Shown here in pieces: positions 43,168-52,186 of a stretch of DNA of 64,000 nt. The stretch covers positions 15,772,368 through 15,836,367 of the forward strand of contig CM039464.1 in NCBI GenBank assembly GCA_022414725.1, read 5' to 3'. The stretch comes from Microglena sp. YARC (Eukaryota > Chlorophyta > Chlorophyceae > Chlamydomonadales > Chlamydomonadaceae). The stretch's first letter is position 1. The number at the start of each line of letters is the position of its first letter. The translations under genes and the position numbers were made by a program. The notes under the pieces were generated by a model, which did not search any database, was not told the origin of the DNA, and saw only the letters and a program-made list of their open reading frames with translations.

Positions 43168-45279
43168 GGCTCTAACAGGATGCTTCCCAGCGGATTGCTG
43201 CGTGGTGGTGGAGGTGGTGGGTGGGTGGGTGGCTGGGTGGCGGATTGATGCGTGGTGGTAGAGGTGGTGGTGGTGGGTGGGAGGGAGGGTGGCTGGCTGG
43301 GTGGTGGATTGCTGCCTGGTGGTGGTGGTGGTGGTGGTGGGTGGGTGGCTGGCTGGCTGGCTGGCTGGGTGGTGGATTGATGCGTGGTGGTAGAGGTGGT
43401 GGGTGGGTGGATGGGTGGGTGGGTGGGTGGGTGGGGGGGGGGGGGCTGGCCCTAAAAGGATGCTTCCCAGCGGATTGCTGCCGTGGTAGTGGAGGTGGTG
43501 CGTGTGTGTGCAAGTGGTGGTGGACGTGGTGTGGGTGTATGCAAGTGGTGGTGGTGGTGGTGCCTAAGTGCTGACCAGCTTGCCACTGGATTGCTGCGTG
43601 GTGGTGGAGTTGGTGTGTTTGCGTGCGTGCGGTGCTGGTGTGTATGAATGGGTGGGGTGTTAGGGGTGGGTGGGGTGGGTGGGTGGGTGGGTGGGTAGGT
43701 GTGGGGGAGATTTATGCCAGGTTGACATTGCCATACTAATACCACTTAACAGTTAAGAATGCTTCCCACCGTATTGCTGCACAAGTGGTAGGGGGGAAGC
43801 TGGACAGCACTTGGGTTTGGGCGCTCGAAGTTTAGGTGATTTAGGGTTCAGGTGGTTTGCGTTTGAATTTGTTTAGGTTTAAGTGGTTTTGGTGGTTTAT
43901 ATAAGGAGTAATTCCGGTCATGGTAAAGTGTTGACGAGCAAAGTGCCGGCTCATCATCATCATCATCATCATCACCATCATTATCATCAGCTAAGTGCCA
44001 ACTCATCATCCCCATCACCATCATCACCATCAGCTAAGGGCCGACTCATCATCATCACCATCATAATCATTATCATCACCAAAGTGCCGACTCATCATCA
44101 TCATCATCATCACCATCACCATCATCATCAGCAGCAGCAGCTAAGTGCCGACTCATCATCATCATCACCTGCATAATCATTATCATCAGCTAAGTGCCAA
44201 CTCATCATCATCATCATCACCATCACCATCATAATCACCAGCTAAGGGCCGACTCATCATCATCATCACCATCATAATCATCAGCCAAGAGCCGTCTCAT
44301 CATCATCATCATCACCATCAGCAGCAGCAGCAGCAGCTAAGTGCCGACGATCTAAGTGCTGAATAGCTAAGTGCAGACCAGCTAAGTGCTGAACAGCCAA
44401 GTGCTGGTCAGCATCACACCACCTTACCACTTTACACCAGTTCTGGCACCACCACACCACCACCACACCACACACCTCATTGTGCACTTCAGGGTTCAGA
44501 AAGTGAGATTCTACCTGCTAATATTTAATTACGCCCCATTGGTTCCCCATACTTGATCCGGAGCATGGAGAAGGCATACAAAAGCATTTCCAAGGCGGCA
44601 AGATCAGCTCCCCCCCCCCCCCCCCCCCGCCCCCACCGCGCACACACACACTCACACACACACCGCCCCCTACATGAGCAAGTCCTCACTCGTCAGTATC
44701 AAATGAACACTGTGTGCCTAGGCCCCCCAAAACAAAATGATCAACCTACCTATGAAAGTCCTCACTAGTCAGCATCAACTGGACGCTGCGTGCCTAAGCT
44801 CCCACAAGCAAAATGGTCAACCGATGGCAAGGCCCCCACAAAACAAAATTGTCAACCTACCTGAGAAAGTCCTCACTCGTCAGTATCAACTGGACGCTGA
44901 GTGCCTAGGCCCCCACAAGCAAAATGATCAACCGATGGCAAGGCCCCCACAAAACAAAATTGTCAACCTACCTGAGAAAGTCCTCACTCGTCAGCATCAA
45001 CTGGACGCTGCGTGCCTAGGCCCCCACAAGCAAAATGATCAACCGATGGCAAGGCCCCCACAAAACAAAATTGTCAACCTACCTGAGAAAGTCCTCACTC
45101 GTCAGTATCAAATGGAAACTGCGTGCCAAGGCTATCACAAAGAACAAAATCAAGCCACGTAGCCGCAGCTGGATCTGCAGCCTCACAAACGTCTTCTCGT
45201 CTGCGCCATCAGCAAAGCCGAAGAAGCACTCGCGCACGCCCGCTATCAGGCTGGTCTTCTTTGCCACCTTGCCACTCAT
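27890..45279 (-). CDS. Large multi-exon gene: multi-pass membrane protein with SPL-like C-terminal module
   Basis: This gene model is assembled from exons supported by splice sites and reading phase. The exons at 44553-44607, 41763-41888, 31784-31879 and from 30418 down all join at phase 2 with GT..AG introns. A possible first exon (45080-45279) ends in phase 2, while the next exon needs phase 1, so that join is unresolved. The protein has several hydrophobic segments, a Thr/Glu-rich stretch, then a region resembling the C-terminal half of SBP-box SPL/CRR1 proteins. One frame break lies at about 29810-29900. Introns total about 14 kb and consist of satellites. No SBP DNA-binding domain was seen. 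Function is unknown. Confidence 0.6.
29749..30418 (-). CDS. Exon: membrane segments and acidic Thr-rich linker
   Basis: The acceptor CCCCACCAG at 30419-30420 joins the preceding exon in phase (TG|G gives Trp). It encodes CGFSFMIAAVNYLFTV, LMQILMWLVLAPCVAQ and WLPVVAIVIPTLARL, at least two to three hydrophobic segments. Then comes a soluble part with TETTETTETPGTIETT, an FGFAGSAKEEQ block and a (Thr)10 run coded by ACC repeats (29951-29980). The frame closes at 29749, but the SPL-like module continues in another frame from about 29806-29900, so one base is missing or a tiny intron was missed. Confidence 0.62.
30419..31783 (-). other. Intron: (GGT)n array and CCAATCCAACCTAGATC repeats
   Basis: The donor GTGAGT is at 31783 and the acceptor CAG at 30419. 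About 30420-31330 is (GGT)n interrupted by GGGAT; 31350-31780 is degenerate ATCCAATCCAACCTAGATCC. On the gene strand the first array is (ACC)n and forms a long pyrimidine-rich tract up to the acceptor. Confidence 0.7.
31784..31879 (-). CDS. Exon (96 bp) of the membrane/SPL-like gene
   Basis: It is bounded by ...CCCTTGCCGTGTGCAG and GTGAGTACT, both strong splice signals. Translation ISIITMWIMC then DPASLPSVVQRMNDPVGTLG is open only in the frame set by the upstream exon (TTC AG|G ATC) and feeds the downstream exon (TCC TG|G TGT). The first ten residues extend the hydrophobic stretch begun in the previous exon. Confidence 0.75.
31880..32280. repeat. AAGGGT repeats and poly-G tracts in intron
   Basis: GCACACGGCAAGGGT plus GAAGGGACGAGGGTCA occurs at 31881 (at the exon acceptor) and again at about 32004. 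Runs of about 28 G (31936-31963) and shorter G runs (about 32101-32135) are present. G-run lengths are likely unreliable. Confidence 0.75.
32285..36995 (+). repeat. 40 bp satellite, about 4.7 kb, inside intron
   Basis: Units of 40 bp (CAAGTCCAGGACTGTGCCCA, CATACCGCCCACCTACCGTG) alternate with a 29 bp form (CAAGTCCAGGACCTTCCCCA, CCTACCATG). The unit has no plus-strand stop in any frame, which makes false frames up to 762 codons. From about 33.8 kb single-base deletions become frequent. On the minus strand each unit holds GGGCACAG and CACG-GTAGGT, that is an acceptor-like and a donor-like site 15 bases apart. Confidence 0.95.
37186..37226 (-). mobile_element. SINE-like element, tail-only copy e
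   Basis: Reverse-complemented, it reads TACGGGAGGTTCTTCTTAACA-CCACACCCCCAC, matching the tail of copies b-d. The head is missing. Confidence 0.5.
37396..37558 (-). mobile_element. hAT-like MITE, copy 2 (163 bp)
   Basis: The ends are CAGGGTACTTCCA and TGGAAGTACCCTG, perfect 13 bp terminal inverted repeats. Flanks ATGGAGAG and GTGGAGAA match at 6 of 8 bases and look like a decayed 8 bp target-site duplication. The interior (GCGCCCACAGGGGGTTG, AACTGCGCG) is related in reverse to the MITE at 62525. Confidence 0.8.
37605..37753. repeat. 35 bp inverted repeat around TTTAGGG-like tract
   Basis: The arms GGGGGAAGCTAGCC..GCCAGCCCGGGGG (37605-37640) and CCCCCGGGCTGGC..GGCTAGCTTCCCCC (37718-37753) pair with few mismatches. 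The loop is degenerate telomere-like GGTTTAGGGTTT sequence. Confidence 0.88.
37755..37805. repeat. perfect 51 bp palindrome
   Basis: GGAGTTGGATGGTGATTAGA runs to TACCA, one central G, then the exact reverse complement to 37805. The right arm leads into ACCCGCACAAACTACACATCACC, which repeats about 37115-37165. Confidence 0.92.
37860..38060 (-). repeat. three copies of the 3' edge of the 41763-41888 exon
   Basis: On the minus strand, GGAGCC(C/T)TC(A/G)GCG, TTTGCC and GTTCA(G/A)-GTAGGTG occur at about 38020-38060, 37935-37980 and 37860-37905. They match the last 38 bases and the donor of the exon at 41763-41888. They could be alternative exon ends or dead duplicates. Confidence 0.75.
38060..39045 (+). 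repeat. about 20 bp satellite, intronic
   Basis: (CCACCTGTCACACACACTG)n with CAAACCCACCCACTG variants. No coding value. Confidence 0.93.
39100..39290. repeat. CATCATATGATAT repeats
   Basis: Two tandem units of about 70 bp (GGCATCATATGATATTGCATA, CAAATGGTAACTTT, CAGACTGCC) end in ATCATACGATATCATATGAT. They are related to 21045-21110 and 26060. Confidence 0.85.
39310..41735 (+). repeat. 82 bp satellite, intronic
   Basis: Pyrimidine-rich units of 82 bp (CCTCCGTGACACACCTCACC, CCACCAACCTCCCTGCCACA, CCCTCCCCCTCCCCTCTAAA) with shorter variants at both ends. Near-identical units in the middle (40380-41010) point to recent expansion. Confidence 0.93.
41763..41888 (-). CDS. Exon (126 bp) of the membrane/SPL-like gene
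   Basis: The acceptor CCACGCAG (41889-41890) and donor CAG-GTATGT (from 41762) enclose an open phase-2 to phase-2 exon. It encodes NPLGSILLEPGCPVPS, then FFFLLLLLNGKLQ, then WVEPSAFIFAAFR, and joins the next exon as FAAFR-ISIITMW. Its first 32 bases are repeated many times upstream (42.0-43.8 kb) and its last 38 bases three times downstream (37.86-38.06 kb), in satellites of the flanking introns. Confidence 0.7.
41889..43720 (+). repeat. G-rich compound satellite carrying copies of the exon start
   Basis: Units of about 150-200 bp with (GGT)n, (GGCT)n, poly-G and GGATTGATGCGTGGTGG. Eight or more units contain CTCTAACAGGATGCTTCCCA plus GCGGATTGCTGCG, which on the minus strand is an acceptor (CGCAG) followed by CAATCCGCTGGGAAGCATCC, the start of the 41763-41888 exon. 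Confidence 0.9.
43790..43930 (+). repeat. short TTTAGG-like degenerate tract
   Basis: GGTAGGGGGGAAGCTGG is followed by GTTTAGGTGATTTAGGGTTC and related units, resembling the left arm and loop at 37601-37700. Confidence 0.5.
43950..44340 (+). repeat. (CAT)n microsatellite with AGCTAAGTGCCGACT spacers
   Basis: Runs of (CAT)n/(CAC)n are separated by AGCTAAG(T/G)GCC(G/A)ACTCATC about every 60-75 bp. Confidence 0.92.
44553..44607 (-). CDS. Exon (55 bp) of the membrane/SPL-like gene
   Basis: The acceptor AG at 44608-44609 follows a run of about 18 G on the gene strand. The donor AA-GTATGG begins at 44552. The open frame reads DLAALEMLLYAFSMLRI, an amphipathic or hydrophobic helix, ending in phase 2, which fits the 41763-41888 exon. 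It needs phase 1 input, which the exon at 45080-45279 does not give. Confidence 0.5.
44675..45130 (-). repeat. 111 bp tandem array: 36 bp exon-like units with 75 bp GT-AG introns
   Basis: Each unit on the minus strand has GGCACGCAG, then CGTCCAGTTGATGCTGACGA-GTGAGGACTTTCTCAG (36 bases, open as VQLMLTSEDFL), then GTAGGTTGAC. The unit is a multiple of three and keeps phase 2, so any number of copies could be spliced in without a frameshift. The copy nearest 45080 is joined to the first exon; the one at about 44690 has a weak donor. Confidence 0.8.
45080..45279 (-). CDS. Candidate first exon of the membrane/SPL-like gene
   Basis: Begins ATG at 45279 (MSGKVAKKTSLIAG), continues ECFFGFADGADEKTFVRLQI and a hydrophobic LRGLILFFVIALA, and ends LTSEDFLR at the donor CTCAG-GTAGGT. 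FGFADGADEKTF recalls FGFAGSAKEEQ further down the same gene. The ATG is the first in frame after CACCCTTCACA. It could also be an internal exon. Confidence 0.5.
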
Positions 45280-45534
45280 TGTGAAGGGTGACAGGGAAAG
45301 GTCTGGGGGGTCACTGTACGCAGTACTCTAGCTTCAAGCTTGATTAAGCAGTCAAGCAAATCTCCAAAATGTGAGTACACGACACGAAGCTAAGTAGGCG
45401 CTGTACTTCTACTTCGAAGCCAAGCCTGCAGCACACGACACATTGGAAAGTGGAAACATTAGTAAAAAAGGATGCGCGTAAATAACATGCACAGGATTCT
45501 GTCTAGATTTATATACTATAACCACCGAGGGAAC

Positions 45535-45715
45535 AAGTTATGTGTAGCGTCGCAAGCGACGCTAAAAAATGGTGGAGGGTGTTCGCAACAGAGCGACAGG
45601 AGGCTGACGTGTCAGGCTTCGTCTCGGTCAGACGGTCAGACGGTTACGCAGACGGACAAATGGGTTACCCTGGGGGCTCCCGCCTCCTTGAAGAGGGGGC
45701 TCCGCCAAAAATCCA
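45535..45715 (+). repeat. dispersed repeat R1, plus copy
   Basis: It matches the reverse complement of 14745-14975 (GAGCGACAGG, CTGACGTGTCAGGCTTCG, ACGGACAAATG, CCTGGGGGCTCCCGCC) and is shorter by an internal deletion. Confidence 0.8.
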
Positions 45716-45769
45716 CTGGACCAATGGGGTACACTAATGATGCTACCCTTGACTTCCGCCAACTACTCA

Positions 45770-45870
45770 TTTAGAGTCCAGTAGGGCACATTAGGAGTTT
45801 AGTAGGGTACATTAGGAGTCCAGTAGGGCACATTTGGAGTCCAGTGGGGCACCAGGAAAATGTTATCATG
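45770..45870 (+). repeat. 25 bp minisatellite
   Basis: AGTCCAGTAGGGCACATTAGG repeats about 4 times and ends in TTTGGAGTCCAGTGGGGCACC-AGG..AAATGT, a piece also at 25405-25445. Confidence 0.85.
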
Positions 45871-46109
45871 CTAGTAATACTACCACTGCCACGGTAGTTC
45901 AACACATACACATATCTTTTATTTTCAGCTACCAGCAGTAGCTTCTGGGCAGCTCCCTGAGCCAGCCCCTGGCCCAAGCCCCAAGATGTCAACAGAACAG
46001 GAAATCTGGTTGAGTCAGCTTCAAGGTGCACTAGATTGCATCAGCTTTTGCTGATTAGCCAGTCAGGGAAGCTGCATAGAAGCTGCTGTTCGTAACTGAA
46101 AAGAAAAGC

Positions 46110-46250
<141 letters not shown>

Positions 46251-47120
46251 AGGGTAGTTCAACATATACAATCCCGAATCAACAACCACACTCCAGAGGG
46301 ATGACTGTGTTTTCTCGCACACTTTCACTGGGACGTGCGTGATTACAAACATTCATGGCACGTTTTCCAGATATTGACTATCGTGTGCTTTTTTTCTCTT
46401 TTGAACAGGTTTACATACACATTCTGACAGGAACGTGAATGACAACACACACTTATATGTGTGTGTGTGTGTGTTTGGGGGGGGGGGGGGGGAGTTGAGG
46501 GTCTCAGGTCTGTGGGTTGGTCTGGGTGTATGGTTGTATGGTTTTTTGGTTGTAGGGGAGGGGGGAGGGGAGGGGGGAGGGGGGAGGGGGAGGGGAGGGG
46601 GGGGAGGGGGGGGGGGGGGGGGCAGAGTTGAAGGTTTCAGGTCCTGTGGCCCATCCCTGTCCTTGTAGGGCGTTCCAGGTTTCATCAGTGCGTACGACAG
46701 AGGCGAGTACCAGCAGGCGTGACAGAAGTACCAGGCTAGGTAGGCGATAGGCGTGGTGTAATGCACAACAGAGAGGGAAAGAGACTTTTCCTTCTTTATC
46801 CATCTGCCAGCTCGAATGCCCAGCATTCTTCCTTACGAATCCGATGCCCCGCCCCCTCCCCTACCCCGGGTTTGGAAAACTATACCGGGGCAGCTGACCT
46901 TGGAAAACCGGGGCCAAAGGCCCCGGGGGAAATTTGTTTGGCCTGAGAATATAGGCACTCCGGGGCAACCGTGTCGGGGGCTGTTGCTAGTTGTTACTAG
47001 CCTTTTCTGAACTTTTCCACAGAATTGAACTGATTCGCACAGATTTGCACTGTTTTGAATAATATTCGACTTGACTTAATATAATATTGATATTTCCATA
47101 ACAAATCCTTCCCATTTCTG
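46251..47120. other. Non-coding stretch with G-rich runs
   Basis: (GT)n and a run of about 17 G near 46477; (GGGGA)n and poly-G at 46553-46622. No supported gene. Confidence 0.6.
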
Positions 47121-47129
47121 GTTAGTGCA

Positions 47130-48465
47130 TCAAGTTTTCCATGGGGATTGCTGCTTGACTCTCGACCTTTTCCACCAGCAAGAGAATCTAGATTGTTGTT
47201 TACTGCCATGAGTTTTCCACGAGGACTACGATTGCAGGTCTTCAGGTCGTTGTTTGCAAACGAGACTCTCGACCTTGAGAATCTAGATTGTTGTTTACTG
47301 CCATGAGTTTTCCACGAGCTACGATGCAGGTCTCCAGGTCGTTGTTTTGCAAAACGGTATCATATCCTCAACACTGGTTACATGGGGATGGCTGCTTGAC
47401 TCTCGACCTTTTCCACCAGCAAGAGAATCTAGATTGTTGTTTACTGCCATGAGTTTTCCACGAGACTACGATGCAGGTCTCCAGGTCGTTGTTTGCAAAC
47501 GGTATCATATCCTCAACACTGGTTACATGGGGATGGCTTGACTCTCGACCTTTTCCACCAGCAAGAGAATCTAGATTGTTGTTTACTGCCATGAGTTTTC
47601 CACGAGACTACGATGCAGGTCTCCAGGTCGTTGTTTGCAAACGGTATCATATCCTCAACACTGGTTACATGGGGATGGCTGCTTGACTCCCGACCTTTTC
47701 CACCAGCAAGAGAATCTAGATTGTTGTTTACTGCCATGAGTTTTCCACGAGACTACGATGCAGGTCTCCAGGTCGTTGTTTGCAAACGGTATCATATCCT
47801 CAACACTGGTTACATGGGGATGGCTGCTTGACTCCCGACCTTTTCCACCAGCAAGAGAATCTAGATTGTTGTTTACTGCCATGAGTTTTCCACGAGACTA
47901 CGATGCAGGTCTCCAGGTCGTTGTTTGCAAACGGTATCATATCCTCAACACTGGTTACATGGGGATGGCTGCTTGACTCCCGACCTTTTCCACCAGCAAG
48001 AGAATCTAGATTGTTGTTTACTGCCATGAGTTTTCCACGAGACTACGATGCAGGTCTCCAGGTCGTTGTTTGCAAACGGTATCATATCCTCAACACAGGT
48101 TACATGGGGATGGCTGCTTGACTCCCGACCTTTTCCACCAGCAAGAGAATCTAGATTGTTGTTTACTGCCATGAGTTTTCCACGAGACTACGATGCAGGT
48201 CTCCAGGTCGTTGTTTGCAAACGGTATCATATCCTCAACACTGGTTACATGGGGATGGCTGCTTGACTCCCGACCTTTTCCACCAGCAAGAGAATCTAGA
48301 TTGTTGTTTACTGCCATGAGTTTTCACGAGACTACGATGCAGGTCTCCAGGTCGTTGTTTGCAAGGTATCATATCCTCAACACTGGTTACATGGGGATGG
48401 CTGCTTGACTCCCGACCTTTTCCACCAGCAAGAGAATCTAGATTGTTGTTTACATCCACGAGTTT
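47130..48465 (+). repeat. 145 bp satellite
   Basis: About nine units with GAATCTAGATTGTTGTTTAC, CATGAGTTTTCCACGAGACT and CAACACTGGTTACATGGGGA. Units from 47613 to 48266 are spaced exactly 145 bp and are almost identical; the outer units carry deletions. One short frame per unit on both strands is repeat-derived. Confidence 0.96.
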
Positions 48466-48479
48466 TTTAGGGTCGTTAT

Positions 48480-49410
48480 TTAGCTGCCTAGAAGTTGCTG
48501 CTGGTAGCAGGAAAGAAAAGCAGTGGCAACTATCATGGTTGTTCTGGGAGCTGCCTGGAAGCTGCTGCTAGTAGCAAGAAAGGAAATCACTGGCCACTAC
48601 CGGGTTGTTAAGGGCGCTGCGTAGAACCTGCTGATGGAAGAAGGAAGAAAAAAGCAGTGCCACTATCATGTTGTTCTGGGAGCTGCCTGGAAGCTGCTGC
48701 TAGTAGCAAGAAAGAAAATCACTGGCCACTTACCAGGTTGTTAAGGGAGCTGCCTAGAAGCTGCAGCTGGTAGCAGAAATAAAACCTGTGGCCGCTACCA
48801 ATGTTGTTCAGGAGCTGCCTAGAAGCTGTAGCTGGTAGCAGGAAATAAAACCTGTGGCCGCTACCAGGTTTGACCAGGGAGCTGCCTAGAAGCTGCAGCT
48901 GGTAGCAGGAAATAAAAGCCGTGGCCGCTACCAGGTTTGACCAGGCAGCTGCCTAGAAGCTGCAGCTGGTAGCAGGAAATAAAAGCAGTGGACGCTACAA
49001 GGTTTGACTAGGGAGCTTCCTAGAAGCTGCAGCTGGTAGCAGGAAATAAAAGCAGTGGCCGCTACCAGGTTTAACCAGGGAGCTGCCTAGAAGCTGCAGC
49101 TGGTAGCAGGAAATAAAAGCAGTGGCCGCTACCAGGTTTGACCAGGGAGCTGCCTATAAGCTGCAGCTGGTAGCAGGAGATAAAAGCAGTGGCTGCTACC
49201 AGTGTTGACCAGGGAGCTGCCTAGAAGCTGCAGCTGGTAGCAGGAAATAAAAGCTGTGGCCGCTACCAGTGTTGTTCAGGGAGCTGCCTGGAAGCTGCTG
49301 CAGGTAGCAGGAAATAAAAGCAGTGGCCGCTACCTGGTTTCTTCAGGCAGCTGCCTAGAAGCTGCTGCTGGTAGCAGGAAATAAAACTAGTGGCCACTAC
49401 CCAGGATGTT
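48480..49410 (+). repeat. 67 bp satellite
   Basis: About 13-14 units with GGGAGCTGCCTAGAAGCTGC, AGCTGGTAGCAGGAAATAAA and GCCGCTACCAGG. Single relatives of the unit occur at about 15177, 45940-45970 (inverted), 46068, 54707 and 63413, so the satellite unit matches a dispersed repeat. Confidence 0.95.
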
Positions 49411-49666
49411 CAGGGGTAGCAGACTGTGTGGTAGGTGCACTTTTGATATTATACATCATGTACACCCAATCACGCAATAGCGGCAAGTCCTAAGCGCATC
49501 AGCTATCGCTTGTGTTCAATGGAACACTCAGACTTTTTTCTCAAAATGCCATGTCCCGAGCGTGGGGGATTGTTACCCTTGCCCCAGCAGCCCTTGCACC
49601 ATGTACAATTGTGGCCCTTGACAGAGACATCTACTCCCCCATGAGAAGAGCAAGGCCCACACTTGT

Positions 49667-50269
49667 TCACCCTCTTTGGGGGTTTGGACGTGCACCCCCT
49701 TTTACGGATGGCATCGCAATTCCATGAGTGGTGGCCCCTGGCCTGGATGTTGCACCTGATGTCCTTGGAGGTTCAACAACAACTGTAGGAATCTTCTGCT
49801 GAACACCTGGTAGACGATCGTCAGGGCGCTGGAAGTCATCATCCCCTTGCAACAGCAACAACTTGGCGCTTTGCGCCTGCTGCATTGTCTTGATGTTCTG
49901 CTTGACAAACGACTCCAATGTCGGCACGGTCTTGAAGGACATGCTTCTGACCTCCTGCAGTTGTACCTTGGACAAGCTGCCTACCTGGGCGTTGAATGTC
50001 CCCATGAAGGCTGTGAAGTCGTACGAGTTTCCCTTTTGGAACTGACCCTGAAGCTGCCAAAACAGCTCTTGATCACTAGGCGAGAATGTGCTGTCGTAGA
50101 AGTCAGTCATGGTAGGCTGTCGGCCGCTTAACCTGATTCGCTTCAAGAAGGCAGGTGGAGAACGATGTTCACCGCTCCGCTTCGTAGAAGCATGAGGGCT
50201 CGTCAAAATAGCAGACTTGCTGGGGCCAGCTGACTTCTTGAGGCTGCCTCGTTGTGGACTTTCTGGCAT
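49667..50269 (-). CDS. Hypothetical Gln/Ser-rich protein or C-terminal exon of the DDE/Ulp1 locus
   Basis: 200 codons from ATG (MPESPQRGSLKKSAGPSK) to TGA. The N-terminal 50 residues are basic and Ser/Pro-rich. The middle is helical with a KTVPTLESFVKQNIKTMQQA-like coiled-coil pattern, and the end is Pro/Gly-rich. No family recognised. It lies 300 bp downstream of the Ulp1 domain in the same direction and may be its last exon or a separate accessory gene of the same element. Confidence 0.45.
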   Translation of the reverse strand: MPESPQRGSLKKSAGPSKSAILTSPHASTKRSGEHRSPPAFLKRIRLSGRQPTMTDFYDSTFSPSDQELFWQLQGQFQKGNSYDFTAFMGTFNAQVGSLSKVQLQEVRSMSFKTVPTLESFVKQNIKTMQQAQSAKLLLLQGDDDFQRPDDRLPGVQQKIPTVVVEPPRTSGATSRPGATTHGIAMPSVKGGARPNPQRG

Positions 50270-50574
50270 TGTAGCAGCCGAGCTCTGTACCCTGTTGATA
50301 GGAATGAGGTCAAATCAGGGGTTATATATTGGATGGACAGGGATATGCAATATATACATAGATTGGCATTTATGTTCAGTAATAACAATCATAATTCCAT
50401 AACATGCAGAACATAATGATGATAGAAAAGCCATTAGTAAAATGCAGGTACCTTCCTCCTCCTCCTCCCTCTCGTCATCATCGTCATCAACATCATCATC
50501 ATCATCATCAAAAAGAGCGAGGACAGATCATACCAATATTGTATGATGGAACTTAGAAACCAATGCGAGTCGAC

Positions 50575-51619
50575 TTACGGGAGAGTTTGCAAGTGCCTCC
50601 TGAATTGACGCACATCGCCGCCCAATCGACGAACACTCTGCATAGCCTCCGGCACCTCCACCTTGCCAGATAACACGGCCAGAATGAGGTTGACCATCAT
50701 TAGCACCCAGACTCCACATTCTGTTGTGTCGGATCCATGTTGTAGGACAGGAGGGTCTCCAAGGGAAAGGCCCGGGTGCTCAAGGATGGCCTCCATCCCT
50801 GCATTCCATCCGACCAACCACTCGTGGATATCCAGAGATGAAAATTGGGCCTTTGTAGAGGGGTGAACAGAAAGAGTTGTGGGGCGGAGACGGGTTGAGT
50901 GGGTCAATTTCTACAACAACAAGTTTGCCGTTGGACCTCACTGTAGCGACAAACAACCAGTGATATCCGAGCTCGGGTGGCAGCTGGGTGTTCACCATGC
51001 CAAGCCTAACTGCTGGCCTCTTGCCCGCCATCAGGCCCCGACTCACGGTCGTGATGTGAGCGGCTACACCGCTGACCTCGCACATTACATAGATGAAATC
51101 TGAGATGATACCATTGGACAACCATTGACCATCCTGAAGACCCTCTGGATGCCAGGGAGTCTGGTGGGCTGATAAGTGGGCTGACAGGGATGAAGCTACC
51201 TTATCCCAGACTAACCACGAAGTCATGGGGTTGTCATGTCGCAGATCAGCCTGATTCATCAAAGGGGAGGTGGTGACAAGGGCAGCAGATTGTGAGCCGT
51301 CCTCTCTCTTGATGGCTGCAGTCGACATTCGAGGTGACAGCAATGAAATCCCCAAGGCCTGGCCAGAGAGCTCCTCTGTTGTAGATGCACGCAAGGGTGA
51401 GGTGCCACCAACAAATGGCAAGGGCACTTGATACGCGGAGTGCTCACCCACTCCCTCACTTGCTGACTCTTGCTCCGTGACATCTGTTGGATCCAATACC
51501 CCCAGGGGTTTGTCCAGCAAACCGAAAGCTCTCGTTGGGGCTTGGTCAGAGCACCCTGTTGGAGTTTTTAAGAGGTGAGGTGAAAAAAGCCTCCTCCTCT
51601 GCGTAGAAGCGTTCTTCAT
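50575..51619 (-). pseudogene. Ulp1/C48-family cysteine protease domain
   Basis: The catalytic arrangement of Ulp1-like proteases is present. His is in LGYHWLFVATV, Asp in LVVVEIDPLNPS, the oxyanion Gln in PVLQHGSDTTECGVW and the nucleophile Cys in ECGVW. Such enzymes cleave SUMO or similar proteins. About 150 residues upstream are Ser/Thr-rich and disordered. The frame changes by one base near 50880-50905, between the Asp block and HEWLVGWNAGMEAIL, so as given the protein is split. It follows the DDE exons on the same strand. Confidence 0.72.
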
Positions 51620-51765
51620 ACGCCCGCATGCTATCTGGCAGCTGGTTTGAGAACAGGTTCAGGTGGGGAGATGTCAATGCCGAGAGCTCTACATACCCAA
51701 ACTTCTCTCTTAGAGGGCCTGTTCTTGGGCGGGCTGCAGGAGGTGTGCAAGCTTGGCTACTGTCA
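51550..51765 (-). CDS. Possible exon between DDE and Ulp1 domains
   Basis: RTGPLREKFGYVELSALTSP, then HLNLFSNQLPDSMRAYEERF, then EEEAFFTSPLK reads as coding but overlaps the Ulp1 N-terminal region in another frame. It could be the true frame before a frameshift or an exon end. Confidence 0.35.
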
Positions 51766-52186
51766 GCTGTAGTTTTCTCCCTCGCGCCCTTTATGGCGTA
51801 CTGGATGACAGGTTGAACTTAGCATCAGCGGGGTGGCCTTCTACCTGCAAGCATCATTTGAACCCTATTTAGTGATACTATATGAACTCAAGAGAGTACC
51901 AAACTGGACTCAATGGCTGAGACTTTGTGTCATTGGAATAAGATTGCCGATCTGGACGATATAGGAGGATCCTGTGATATATTTGGGGATTTAGAAGGAA
52001 TCTGGGATATAATTGATAGGAAGATTAATCAATCATCATTGATCAAGATTGCTGTGGGAAGATCGAGGAAGATACATTAAGTAGACTTATCTTGATTTGG
52101 TATTGTTGACTGCCAATATCCCCTGGGTACCAAATGTAGTAAGCAGTGGTGAGAAGGATCAACAAGAAATTCAAATTGAATTTACC

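Noticed and set aside
41936..43574. Gly/Trp/Val-rich frames and long poly-G as genes or G-quadruplex regulators
   Set aside because: Simple repeat translation; G-run lengths are doubtful, and nothing shows a regulatory role.
47347..48459. Paired plus/minus frames of about 72-75 codons repeated every 145 bp
   Set aside because: They come from satellite units; stops and starts recur at fixed unit positions on both strands.
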